Shown: piece after piece, positions 1 to 6,783 of the stretch
How the letters are laid out: each line of letters starts with the position of its first letter
Position numbering within the stretch: position 1 is the stretch's first letter
From: JACRAR01 sp041665185
Lineage (GTDB): Bacteria; Pseudomonadota; Gammaproteobacteria; Burkholderiales; Rhodocyclaceae
Reading direction: 5' to 3'
Assembly: GCA_041665185.1 (NCBI GenBank)
Contig: JBAYJH010000098.1
Coordinates: 1-14,706, forward strand
Length of the DNA: 14,706 nt
Notes under the pieces: model-generated
Seen by the model: the letters and a program-made list of their open reading frames with translations, nothing else
What the model was told of the DNA's origin: nothing
Databases searched by the model: none
Program-made: the position numbers and the translations under genes

Positions 1-1002
1 ACGATGATCCAGGCGCTGCGTTCGGCCATGGACATCATGCTGGAACGCGACGACAACGTCGTCATCTACGGCGAAGACGTCGGCTACTTCGGCGGCGTGT
101 TCCGCTGCACCGAAGGCTTGCAGGCCAAACACGGCAAGTCGCGGGTGTTCGACGCGCCGATCTCGGAAGGCGGCATCGTCGGCGTGGCCGTGGGCATGGG
201 TGCCTACGGCCTGCGCCCGGTGGTCGAGATCCAGTTCGCCGATTACTCCTACCCCGCCTTCGATCAGATCGCCTCCGAGGCGGCACGGCTGCGTTACCGC
301 TCGGCCGGCGAATTCGCCGCGCCCCTGACCATCCGCATGCCCTGCGGCGGCGGCATCTATGGCGGGCAGACCCACAGCCAGAGCCCCGAGGCGTTGTTCA
401 CGCATGTCTGCGGGCTGCGCACGGTGATGCCGTCCAACCCCTACGACGCCAAAGGCCTGTTGATCGCCGCTATCGAGTGCGACGACCCGGTGATCTTCCT
501 GGAACCGAAGCGCCTCTATAACGGCCCTTTCGACGGCCACCACGACCGGCCGGTGGTGCCCTGGACCAAGCATCCGCTGGGCATGGTGCCAGAAGGCCAC
601 TACCGCGTGCCGCTGGAATCGGCGACCGTGTTCCGCCCCGGCAAAGAGCTCACCGTGCTGGCCTACGGCACCATGGTCTTCGTGGCGGAAGCGGCGGCAC
701 GGGAAACCGGCATCGACGCCGAGATCATCGATCTGCGCAGCCTCTGGCCGCTCGATCTCGACAGCATCGTCGCCTCGGTCAAGAAGACCGGGCGCTGCGT
801 GGTGATACATGAAGCCACGCGCACTTGCGGTTTCGGCGCCGAACTGGTGGCGCTGGTGCAGGAGCATTGCTTCTATCATCTCGAAGCCCCGATCGAACGC
901 GTCACCGGCTGGGACACACCCTATCCGCATGCCCAGGAATGGGCCTACTTCGCCGGCCCGACACGCGTCGGGGCGGCGCTCAAACGCGTGCTGGAGGCCT
1001 AG
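1..1002 (+). CDS. bkdA2: Branched-chain 2-oxoacid dehydrogenase E1 component, beta subunit (5' end missing)
   Basis: This is the beta subunit of the thiamine-diphosphate-dependent E1 of the branched-chain 2-oxoacid dehydrogenase complex. With E1 alpha it decarboxylates the 2-oxo acids of valine, leucine and isoleucine and passes the acyl group to the E2 lipoyl arm in the cytoplasm. The frame is open from base 1, and the ATG at 4 reads MIQALRSAMDIMLERDD. As I recall it, pseudomonad BkdA2 carries the same segment preceded by roughly 15-20 residues, so the true start probably lies before the window. Family blocks seen include FGGVFRCTEG, the GGIYGGQTHSQSPEA block (His124 from the ATG, at the position of the conserved active-site histidine), and a C-terminal transketolase domain with EATRTCGFGAEL and RVTGWDTPYPH. 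The match to pseudomonad BkdA2 is very close along the whole length. E2 and E3 genes follow on the same strand, which favours a branched-chain complex over pyruvate dehydrogenase. The E1 alpha gene is expected upstream. Confidence 0.95.
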   Translation, partial: TMIQALRSAMDIMLERDDNVVIYGEDVGYFGGVFRCTEGLQAKHGKSRVFDAPISEGGIVGVAVGMGAYGLRPVVEIQFADYSYPAFDQIASEAARLRYRSAGEFAAPLTIRMPCGGGIYGGQTHSQSPEALFTHVCGLRTVMPSNPYDAKGLLIAAIECDDPVIFLEPKRLYNGPFDGHHDRPVVPWTKHPLGMVPEGHYRVPLESATVFRPGKELTVLAYGTMVFVAEAAARETGIDAEIIDLRSLWPLDLDSIVASVKKTGRCVVIHEATRTCGFGAELVALVQEHCFYHLEAPIERVTGWDTPYPHAQEWAYFAGPTRVGAALKRVLEA

Positions 1003-1039
1003 ATGACGACCCCCACGTTTGCGGCTGCGCCGCTACACT

Positions 1040-1115
1040 GCCCCCCGGGGGGGCACATGCCTCCTTGGGGTCCCCCTAGGGGACTTCCTTCGGGGCGCGG
1101 CCCTGCGGAGGCATG
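1040..1115. repeat. G/C-rich palindromic repeat between bkdA2 and bkdB
   Basis: The 110-bp gap between the E1 beta and E2 genes is unlike the tight spacing elsewhere in this operon. It holds nested inverted repeats: GCCCCCC/GGGGGGC at 1040-1054, GGGGTCCCC and TCCCCCTAGGGGA around 1067-1082, and an outer pair CATGCCTCC (1056-1064) with GGAGGCATG (1107-1115). The block ACTTCCTTCGGGGCG at 1083-1097 recurs exactly at 1541-1555 inside bkdB. This marks the segment as a member of a dispersed, probably intergenic repeat family rather than a simple leader. There is no transposase nearby. Confidence 0.75.
1056..1115 (+). promoter_or_regulatory. Stem enclosing the bkdB ribosome-binding site and start codon
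   Basis: A perfect 9-bp complement pairs CATGCCTCC (1056-1064) with GGAGGCATG (1107-1115). The right arm contains the only good Shine-Dalgarno sequence for bkdB (GGAGG, 1107-1111) and the ATG at 1113. The SD lies 4 bases before the ATG at 1116 but only 1 base before that at 1113, so 1116 is the better start. If it folds in the mRNA, the stem would hide the ribosome-binding site unless ribosomes finishing bkdA2, or some other factor, open it. The pairing is seen in the sequence; the regulatory role is inferred, and competing G/C stems inside could prevent this fold. Confidence 0.4.
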
Positions 1116-2489
1116 ATGGGAATACATGTGATCAAGATGCCGGACATCGGCGAAGGCATCGCCGAGGTCGAACTGGTGGCGTGGAACGTCAACCCCGGCG
1201 ACAGCGTGATCGAGGACCAGCCCCTGGCCGACGTGATGACCGACAAGGCCACGGTGGAGATCCCCTCGCCGGTGGCCGGCAAGGTGCTCTCGCTCGGCGG
1301 CAAGCCGGGGCAGGTCATGGCGGTGGGAGCGGAACTGATCCGGATTGAAGTGGCGGGGGTCGGGAATGCTGGCGACGCTACACCCGTGGCTGGGATCAGC
1401 GCGGCGCCACTCCCTCCCAGTCAAGGGGAGGGCCGGGGAGGGGATGGGGCTGCGACGGCTGGAATCAAAGTCGAGAAGCGCCAATCACCTCCCCCTCCCC
1501 CAGCCAGCCTCCCCCGTTCCCACAGGGATGGCCCAGGGCCACTTCCTTCGGGGCGTTCCCTTCAGTCACAAGGGGGAGGAGAAGTACCTCACGTCATTCA
1601 CCCACTCGGCGAAAAGCCTATCGCCTCCCCCGCCGTGCGCCGGCGCGCCTGGGATCTCGGCATCGAATTGCGCTATGTCTCCGGCAGCGGCACGGCGGGG
1701 CGGATCACCCACGAGGATCTCGACGCCTACGCGGCCGGCGCCGGTGGCCCCGTCACACCGCTTTCGGGCACAAGTGCTTATGCGCAAAGAGATGACGAAG
1801 TAGCCGTGCCGGTGATCGGCCTGCGCCGCAAGATCGCGCAGAAGATGCAGGAATCCAAGCGCCGCATTCCGCACTTCACCTATGTCGAGGAAATCGACGT
1901 CACCGAACTGGATGCCTTGCGCACGCGGTTGAACGAGACGCGCGGCGCCCAGCGCGGCCGCCTGTCCGTGTTGCCGTTCCTGATGCGCGCCATGGTGCTG
2001 GCGCTACGCGACTTCCCGCAAATCAACGCGCGCTATGACGATGAAGCCGCGGTGCTGACCCGCTACGGCGCGGTGCACATCGGCATCGCCACCCAGACCG
2101 AAGGCGGCCTGATGGTCCCGGTGGTGCGTCATGCGGAAGCGCGCGACCTGTGGTCGAGCGCCGCCGAAATCGTCCGCCTGGCCGAAGCGGCGCGCAACGG
2201 CAGCGCCACGCGCGAGGAACTGACCGGCTCGACCATCACCATATCCAGCCTCGGTGTCCTGGGCGGCGTGGTGTCGACACCGGTGATCAACCATCCGGAA
2301 GTGGCCATCGTCGGCGTCAACCGCATGGTGCTGCGCCCGATGATCCGCGGTGGAGCGGTGGTGGCGCGGCAGATGATGAACCTGTCGTCGTCATTCGATC
2401 ACCGCGTGGTCGATGGTTTGCATGCCGCCGAGTTCATTCAGGCCGTGCGCGGGCTGCTCGAATGCCCGGCCACGTTGTTCGTGGAATAG
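1116..2489 (+). CDS. bkdB: Branched-chain 2-oxoacid dehydrogenase E2, lipoamide acyltransferase, with an enlarged linker
   Basis: This is the dihydrolipoyl transacylase core of the branched-chain complex. It takes the acyl group from E1 on a swinging lipoyl arm and transfers it to CoA. In order (numbered from the ATG at 1116, 457 residues): a lipoyl domain at about 1-78 with lipoylated Lys44 in MTDKATVE; a linker at about 79-168; an E1/E3-binding domain at about 169-207 (ASPAVRRRA, GTAGRITHEDLDAY); and the catalytic domain at about 228-457 with SSSFDHRVVDG (His429, Asp433). The start at 1116 gives MGIHVIKMPD, the usual family N-terminus, and suits the GGAGG at 1107; the ATG at 1113 adds one residue. 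From memory, pseudomonad BkdB is about 423 residues, so this protein is about 34 longer, all in the linker. Residues about 99-156 there are encoded by a G/C-rich palindromic repeat, giving low-complexity Pro/Gly/Ser/Arg sequence. The frame stays open and both flanking domains are intact, so I take the gene as functional. Confidence 0.95.
   Translation: MGIHVIKMPDIGEGIAEVELVAWNVNPGDSVIEDQPLADVMTDKATVEIPSPVAGKVLSLGGKPGQVMAVGAELIRIEVAGVGNAGDATPVAGISAAPLPPSQGEGRGGDGAATAGIKVEKRQSPPPPPASLPRSHRDGPGPLPSGRSLQSQGGGEVPHVIHPLGEKPIASPAVRRRAWDLGIELRYVSGSGTAGRITHEDLDAYAAGAGGPVTPLSGTSAYAQRDDEVAVPVIGLRRKIAQKMQESKRRIPHFTYVEEIDVTELDALRTRLNETRGAQRGRLSVLPFLMRAMVLALRDFPQINARYDDEAAVLTRYGAVHIGIATQTEGGLMVPVVRHAEARDLWSSAAEIVRLAEAARNGSATREELTGSTITISSLGVLGGVVSTPVINHPEVAIVGVNRMVLRPMIRGGAVVARQMMNLSSSFDHRVVDGLHAAEFIQAVRGLLECPATLFVE
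1412..1581. repeat. Composite palindromic repeat inside the bkdB coding region
   Basis: The segment lies wholly within the E2 linker codons and folds back on itself at several levels. CCCTCCC (1412-1418) pairs with GGGAGGG (1426-1432). GGGGAGGGG (1435-1443) pairs with CCCCTCCCC (1492-1500). CCTCCCCC (1508-1515) pairs with GGGGGAGG (1572-1579). The right part (1508-1529 plus 1557-1581) is a near-exact inverted relative of the intergenic repeat at 4654-4700, interrupted by a 27-bp insert. That insert carries the 15-bp block shared with 1083-1097. I read this as intergenic-type repeat DNA that entered bkdB and was kept in frame. Confidence 0.8.
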
Positions 2490-2500
2490 CGGAGTAGCCG

Positions 2501-3904
2501 ATGAAGACACTTTCCACAAAACTGCTGGTGATCGGCGGCGGCCCCGGCGGTTATGTTGCCGCGATCCGCGCCGCGCAACTTGGCATCGCCACCACCCTCG
2601 TCGAAGGCGAGCAACTCGGCGGCACCTGCCTCAACGTCGGCTGCATTCCCTCCAAGGCCTGGATACACGCCGCCGAGGCGTTCGAGAAAGTGCGCCATTA
2701 CGCCGCGGATTCGCCGCTCGGCATCCGCGTGGAAACGCCCGGCATCGACCTGGCGCAGACGCTGCGCTGGAAAGACGGCATCGTCGCCAGGCTGACTGCC
2801 GGCGTGGCCGCCTTGCTGAAGAAGAACGGGGTACAAGTCGTCAAGGGCTGGGCCAGCATCGTGGACGGCAAGACGGTCGAAGTTCTACCTGACGGCAAGA
2901 ATGCTGAACAGCTGCGCGTCAGTTGCGAGAACCTGCTACTGGCGCCGGGATCGCAGGCTGTGTCGTTGCCCGGCCTGCCCTTCGGCGGGCCGGTGATCTC
3001 CGCCACCGAAGCACTGTCGCCGCCGTCGCTGCCGCGACACCTGGTGGTGATCGGCGGCGGCTATATCGGCCTGGAACTGGGGATCGCCTATCGCAAGCTC
3101 GGCGCCGAAGTCACGGTGGTCGAGGCGCTGGAACGGGTACTGCCGGCCTATGACGAAGAGCTGGTCACGCCGGTGACAGCATCGCTACGCCGGCTCGGCG
3201 TACACATGCATCTCGGCTGTAGTGCGTTGGGGCTCAATACCCTGGGTGACGCCCTGAGAATCAGCGATGCACAAGGGAGGGAGTCCGAACTGCCCGCCGA
3301 TCGCATTCTGGTCGCCATCGGACGCCGGCCGCGCACCGAAGGATACAACCTGGAATCGCTGTTGCTCGACATGAACGGCCGCGCAATCCGCATCGACGAC
3401 CAGTGCCGTACCTCGATGCGCGGCGTCTGGGCCATAGGCGACGTAACCGGTGAACCGATGCTGGCACACCGGGCAATGGCACAGGGGGAAATGGTCGCCG
3501 AAATCATTGCCGGTCGGCGCCGCCACTTCCTGCCGGCGGCGATACCGGCGGTGTGTTTCACCGACCCGGAAATCGTGGTGGTCGGGCAGACGCCGGAGCA
3601 GGCGGCGCAGGCCGGAGCGGATTGCCTGCATGCGCAGTTCCCGTTTGCCGCCAACGGCCGCGCCATGACGCTGGAATCCACGGAAGGCTTCGTGCGCGTG
3701 GTGGCTCGCCGCGACAACCACCTGATTGTCGGCTGGCAGGCGGTGGGACGCGGCGTATCCGAGTTATCGACGGCGTTTTCGCAGTCGCTGGAAATGGGCG
3801 CCCGGCTCGAAGATGTCGCCGCCACCATCCATGCCCATCCGACACTGGGAGAAGCGGTGCAGGAAGCGGCACTGCGCGCCCTGGGGCATGCCCTGCATGT
3901 CTGA
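2501..3904 (+). CDS. lpdV: Dihydrolipoyl dehydrogenase, E3 of the branched-chain complex
   Basis: This FAD enzyme reoxidises the E2 dihydrolipoyl arm and reduces NAD+, closing the branched-chain 2-oxoacid dehydrogenase cycle. At 467 residues it has the usual family length. It shows an N-terminal FAD site (LLVIGGGPGGYVAA, about 8-21), the redox disulfide in GGTCLNVGCIPSK (Cys43 and Cys48), an NAD site (VVIGGGYIGLELG, about 182-194), a second FAD motif in VWAIGDVTGEPMLAHRAMAQG, and the C-terminal dimerisation domain with HAHPTLGEAV (His446 and Glu451 as the catalytic dyad). The sequence tracks pseudomonad LpdV closely through its C-terminus, which marks it as the dedicated branched-chain E3 rather than the general Lpd. 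It starts 11 bp after the bkdB stop with GGAG at 2491-2494, so it is very likely translated from the same mRNA. Confidence 0.95.
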   Translation: MKTLSTKLLVIGGGPGGYVAAIRAAQLGIATTLVEGEQLGGTCLNVGCIPSKAWIHAAEAFEKVRHYAADSPLGIRVETPGIDLAQTLRWKDGIVARLTAGVAALLKKNGVQVVKGWASIVDGKTVEVLPDGKNAEQLRVSCENLLLAPGSQAVSLPGLPFGGPVISATEALSPPSLPRHLVVIGGGYIGLELGIAYRKLGAEVTVVEALERVLPAYDEELVTPVTASLRRLGVHMHLGCSALGLNTLGDALRISDAQGRESELPADRILVAIGRRPRTEGYNLESLLLDMNGRAIRIDDQCRTSMRGVWAIGDVTGEPMLAHRAMAQGEMVAEIIAGRRRHFLPAAIPAVCFTDPEIVVVGQTPEQAAQAGADCLHAQFPFAANGRAMTLESTEGFVRVVARRDNHLIVGWQAVGRGVSELSTAFSQSLEMGARLEDVAATIHAHPTLGEAVQEAALRALGHALHV

Positions 3905-3930
3905 AAGACTTTATACTCCTGACGTTCGAA

Positions 3931-3936
3931 AAGGAG
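3931..3936 (+). promoter_or_regulatory. Shine-Dalgarno that fixes a TTG start for the pirin gene
   Basis: AAGGAG lies 7 bases before the TTG at 3944, the ideal spacing. There is no ATG or GTG at the N-terminus, and the TTG gives the family-typical opening MFTLRKSQDRG, so TTG is the start. The site falls in the 39-bp gap after lpdV. TATACT at 3912-3917 resembles a -10 element but lacks a recognisable -35, so read-through from the bkd operon is at least as likely as a separate promoter. Confidence 0.75.
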
Positions 3937-3943
3937 ACAGCGC

Positions 3944-4645
<702 letters not shown>

Positions 4646-4653
4646 GCGTTTTG

Positions 4654-4700
4654 CTCCTCCCCCTTGTGACCGAAGGGAATCCCTGTGGGAAAGGGGGAGG
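4654..4700. repeat. Palindromic repeat between convergent genes, possible two-way terminator
   Basis: CCTCCCCCTT (4656-4665) pairs perfectly with AAGGGGGAGG (4691-4700) across a 25-base loop that holds a smaller GGGAATCCC hairpin. It fills most of the 66-bp gap between the pirin stop (+ strand) and the response-regulator stop (- strand), where a bidirectional terminator would sit. Read on the opposite strand, it matches 1508-1529 plus 1557-1581 inside bkdB with only a few differences. There is no clear U-tract on either side, so termination by the stem alone is an inference. Confidence 0.7.
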
Positions 4701-4711
4701 GAGTCGTGAAC

Positions 4712-5428
4712 TCAGTCTTTGTGCTTCAGCAATGCCTTGGTGCCATACCAACCCAAGGCTCCGATACCGACGAGAGGCGCGACGAGGATGAAGGCCAACC
4801 CGATGAAGGGAGTCGCAACAGTCATCGCCAAGGTCTTGACGATCGGCGCCTTCTCGAACAAGGCCTTGCCACCCATCCATGCCAGCATGCCGGCGCCGAC
4901 GAACGGCATGGCGATCACGTAGGCCAGGCCGATGAAGGGCGCCGCCAGGAACAGCGCGACGTTCTTGACCGTATTCCCCGCCTTGGCGATTTCAGGCATG
5001 GCTGCGATGACGGCTTCGTCGGCTGGCGGCGCAACGGCTTCCGCCATCCGCAACGCTTCGGCTTCCTTCAGGGCCTGCTCGGTACTGCCCTCAATCATTT
5101 CCGGCGACAAAGGCTTGCGCAGGAAGCCCGAAACACCCGCCGCCGCCGCTCTGGCTTCATTCGCGTCGGTCCCATAGCCGGTGACGATCACCACCGGCAG
5201 CCATGGCTGGCTGGCCTTGACCCGCTCGGCGACCTCTAGCCCGCTCATGCCGGGCATCTTGATGTCGGTGAACACCAGGTCGTATTTTTCGCCGTCGAGC
5301 TTGCTCAGCGCCTCTTCCCCATTCTGGGCCGAGATCACCGCATAGCCTTTGTTGGAAAGAACCCGGCCGATGCTCTTGCTGACAACGGGATCATCATCGA
5401 CGACCAGAATTTTGCGTGTCACGTTCAT
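4712..5428 (-). CDS. Receiver domain fused to a duplicated hydrophobic module, likely membrane-tethered
   Basis: The N-terminal half (about 1-122) is a complete CheY-like receiver. It has the acidic cluster DDD (11-13), phospho-acceptor Asp55 in VFTDIKMPG, Thr83 in IVTGYG, and Lys105 in FLRKPLSP. Instead of a DNA-binding or enzymatic output domain, it continues through a charged Ala/Glu stretch (about 117-150) into two copies of a 43-residue hydrophobic unit (about 152-194 and 195-238). Each copy carries PFIGLA, then P(F/L)VG.G.L.W.G.KAL, with the two copies exactly 43 residues apart (PFIGLA at 164 and 207; KAL at 188 and 231). Each hydrophobic run is long enough for a membrane hairpin. I do not recognise this C-terminal module. 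The start is 12 bp after the upstream regulator, with AGGAGAA directly after that stop, so the two genes form one operon. Possible roles are a phosphate sink or a membrane-located receiver; these are guesses. Confidence 0.88.
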   Translation of the reverse strand: MNVTRKILVVDDDPVVSKSIGRVLSNKGYAVISAQNGEEALSKLDGEKYDLVFTDIKMPGMSGLEVAERVKASQPWLPVVIVTGYGTDANEARAAAAGVSGFLRKPLSPEMIEGSTEQALKEAEALRMAEAVAPPADEAVIAAMPEIAKAGNTVKNVALFLAAPFIGLAYVIAMPFVGAGMLAWMGGKALFEKAPIVKTLAMTVATPFIGLAFILVAPLVGIGALGWYGTKALLKHKD

Positions 5429-5440
5429 GGTATTTCTCCT

Positions 5441-5878
5441 TCAATGGATAGATTGGCTGGTGGATACGGCTGGGGCAGTTTCCGGGTGGTCCTTGTGCAT
5501 TCCCCACTTCTTCTGCATGACCGCGCCGCTGGTAACCTTCATGATGTCTGCCGGGTCGGCGGGTTTGGCCAGGTAATCGTAGGCGCCGAGCTGGATCGCT
5601 TCCTTGGCGGTTTCGATCGACGGATAACCGGTGATGACGACGACTTCGATTTCCGGCCACTTTTCCTTGATCGCCTTGAGGACCGAGATGCCGTCCATCC
5701 CTGGCATGCGCAGATCCAGCAAGACGACGTCGACCGGCTGATGCTCCAGCCACCGCAACGCCTCGCTACCGTCGAGGACGGTCTCGACATTGAAACGCTC
5801 GCCCGCCAGGATTCGACGATGGCTCATGCGGACGACCTCTTCATCGTCTATGACCAGTATTTTGTTCTTGTCTTGCAT
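5441..5878 (-). CDS. Single-domain response regulator
   Basis: This is a 145-residue protein that is almost entirely one receiver domain. It has Asp11, Asp12 and Glu13 as the acidic pocket, phospho-acceptor Asp55 in LLDLRMPGMDG, Thr83 in VVITGYPS, and Lys105 in YLAKPADP. A short tail of about 30 residues (about 115-145) has no recognisable output domain, so signalling is probably through protein contact. GAGGTGA 5 bases before the ATG is a good ribosome-binding site. It is the first gene of a two-gene operon and lies about 40 bases from a strong sigma-54 promoter. No histidine kinase gene is adjacent in the window, so its partner is unknown. Its receiver and the neighbour's place Asp, Thr and Lys at the same residue numbers (55, 83, 105), which may reflect gene duplication. 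Confidence 0.93.
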   Translation of the reverse strand: MQDKNKILVIDDEEVVRMSHRRILAGERFNVETVLDGSEALRWLEHQPVDVVLLDLRMPGMDGISVLKAIKEKWPEIEVVVITGYPSIETAKEAIQLGAYDYLAKPADPADIMKVTSGAVMQKKWGMHKDHPETAPAVSTSQSIH

Positions 5879-5919
5879 GGCGTCACCTCGGTTGCGTGTG
5901 GTCTGCTTGACCTACATTG

Positions 5920-5935
5920 AGCAATGGCTGTGCCA
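5920..5935 (-). promoter_or_regulatory. Sigma-54 (RpoN) promoter for the response-regulator operon
   Basis: Read on the - strand, the sequence is TGGCACAGCCATTGCT. It matches the sigma-54 consensus TGGCAC-N5-TTGCW at every specified position, with the required GG-N10-GC spacing between the -24 and -12 elements. Transcription would start near 5909, giving a leader of about 30 bases that contains the GAGGTGA ribosome-binding site of the gene ending at 5878. The position, strand and exact match make chance unlikely. It implies that an AAA+ activator, not in this window, controls the two regulators. Confidence 0.82.
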
Positions 5936-6051
5936 GGTGCCCCGTCGCCATGTTTCACTGTTCGTTATCAACCAGTTAGCCGATTATTGCGGCCAGGGGA
6001 CGGGAAGTGCGGGGTGGCGGGCAAGCGCGCCAAGTACATTAATTTTGTGCA

Positions 6052-6116
6052 TCCGGACCCGCCGGAATGGAAATTAGCTATCTACGCCAAGAGCTTGCAT
6101 GCATCGCACGAATGCA
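6052..6116. promoter_or_regulatory. Two small dyads upstream of the sigma-54 promoter, possible activator sites
   Basis: The gene-free stretch 5936-6142 lies between the tlpA-like gene and the sigma-54 promoter. It holds two short inverted repeats: TCCGG-N5-CCGGA (6052-6066), about 150 bases upstream of the predicted start, and TGCAT-N7-ATGCA (6100-6116), about 200 bases upstream. Sigma-54 activators commonly bind dyads 80-200 bases upstream, so either could be such a site. The second is also near the end of the tlpA-like gene and could belong to its 3' end. Five-base arms arise by chance easily, so this is weak evidence. Confidence 0.25.
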
Positions 6117-6142
6117 CATTTTCCATATGCGGCTGGGGGAAT

Positions 6143-6652
6143 TCAGATCTTGAGGCGAAAGGCGCTGCCGATCATCTCCAATGCCTCGGGGGTATCCCAT
6201 TCATGATAGCCATTGATCTTCTTCACCACCCGGCCCTGGGCATCGACCAGAATGGTCAGAGGGAGAGTGCTGGCACCCAGCATATTTTCCAGCAACAGGT
6301 TCTTGTCGAGGTAATTGTCGAAAGTGACTCTGGACTTCGTAAGGAAGGCGGCGGCGGCAGCCGCGTCGTCGTCGGTCGAAATGCCGATGACCTTGATCTT
6401 CTTGCCGCCGAGGCGTCGCGACAATCGTTCGAGGGAGCCCATTTCCGCCCGGCAGGGACCGCACCAGCTCGCCCAGACATTGATGATCAGCGGCTTGCCG
6501 CGCAGTTCGGAGAGTTTCCTGAAATCACCGAAGAATCCGTACAGCGGCGCCTCCCGAAGATAAGCGCCGACCTCGACTTCACCGGGGGTTTTCGCGGTGA
6601 CGCTGCCGGCGAAACCTGACAGCAGGCAGAGAATGGCGAACAATATCTTCAT
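6143..6652 (-). CDS. Exported TlpA/ResA-type thiol-disulfide oxidoreductase
   Basis: This is a thioredoxin-fold protein predicted to work outside the cytoplasmic membrane. It opens with a short basic start and a hydrophobic stretch (KILFAILCLLSGFAGS) ending near VTA, fitting a cleaved signal peptide or an uncleaved anchor; there is no clear lipobox. Numbering from the GTG at 6658, the active site WCGPC has Cys66 and Cys69 after NVWASW, and the cis-proline is Pro133 in STLPLTILVD. At about 170 residues the length is normal for TlpA/ResA proteins, which reduce disulfides in apo-cytochromes or other periplasmic substrates. The specific partner cannot be told from context. I prefer the ATG at 6652, which gives MKIL; the in-frame GTG at 6658 adds two residues, and neither has a clear ribosome-binding site. 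It is transcribed away from the large flavoprotein gene and is separated from the regulators by about 260 bp holding their own promoter. Confidence 0.9.
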   Translation of the reverse strand: MKILFAILCLLSGFAGSVTAKTPGEVEVGAYLREAPLYGFFGDFRKLSELRGKPLIINVWASWCGPCRAEMGSLERLSRRLGGKKIKVIGISTDDDAAAAAAFLTKSRVTFDNYLDKNLLLENMLGASTLPLTILVDAQGRVVKKINGYHEWDTPEALEMIGSAFRLKI

Positions 6653-6703
6653 CGGCACAGGGTATTGGGGTTGCGGGATTTAAGTCTATCATCCATCTAC
6701 TTC

Positions 6704-6732
6704 TTGAGCCGATCCCACTAACTCAGTACCAT
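6704..6732 (+). promoter_or_regulatory. Possible sigma-70 promoter for the large flavoprotein gene
   Basis: TTGAGC (6704-6709) and TACCAT (6727-6732) are separated by 17 bases; each agrees with the consensus at four of six positions. A second -10-like hexamer, TAGAAT, lies at 6751-6756 but has no matching -35. The divergent gap with the tlpA-like gene is about 130 bp, and this is the best + strand candidate in it. I found no convincing promoter for tlpA on the other strand. Confidence 0.33.
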
Positions 6733-6783
6733 AGCGGGTTTTCTCCAACCTAGAATGTTTGATATCCACCAATTCTGCATTGA

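Noticed and set aside
1..1002. Pyruvate dehydrogenase E1 beta as an alternative identity
   Set aside because: The sequence follows branched-chain E1 beta, and the E2 and E3 that follow are also of the branched-chain type.
1345..1803. Frameshift or pseudogene in the E2 gene, suggested by the odd low-complexity linker and other open frames there
   Set aside because: The E2 frame is continuous from 1116 to 2489 and both flanking domains and the catalytic His/Asp are intact. The oddity comes from the repeat, not a frame change.
3912..3917. TATACT as a -10 element for a separate pirin promoter
   Set aside because: The bases 16-18 upstream do not resemble a -35 element, so I kept it only as a remark.
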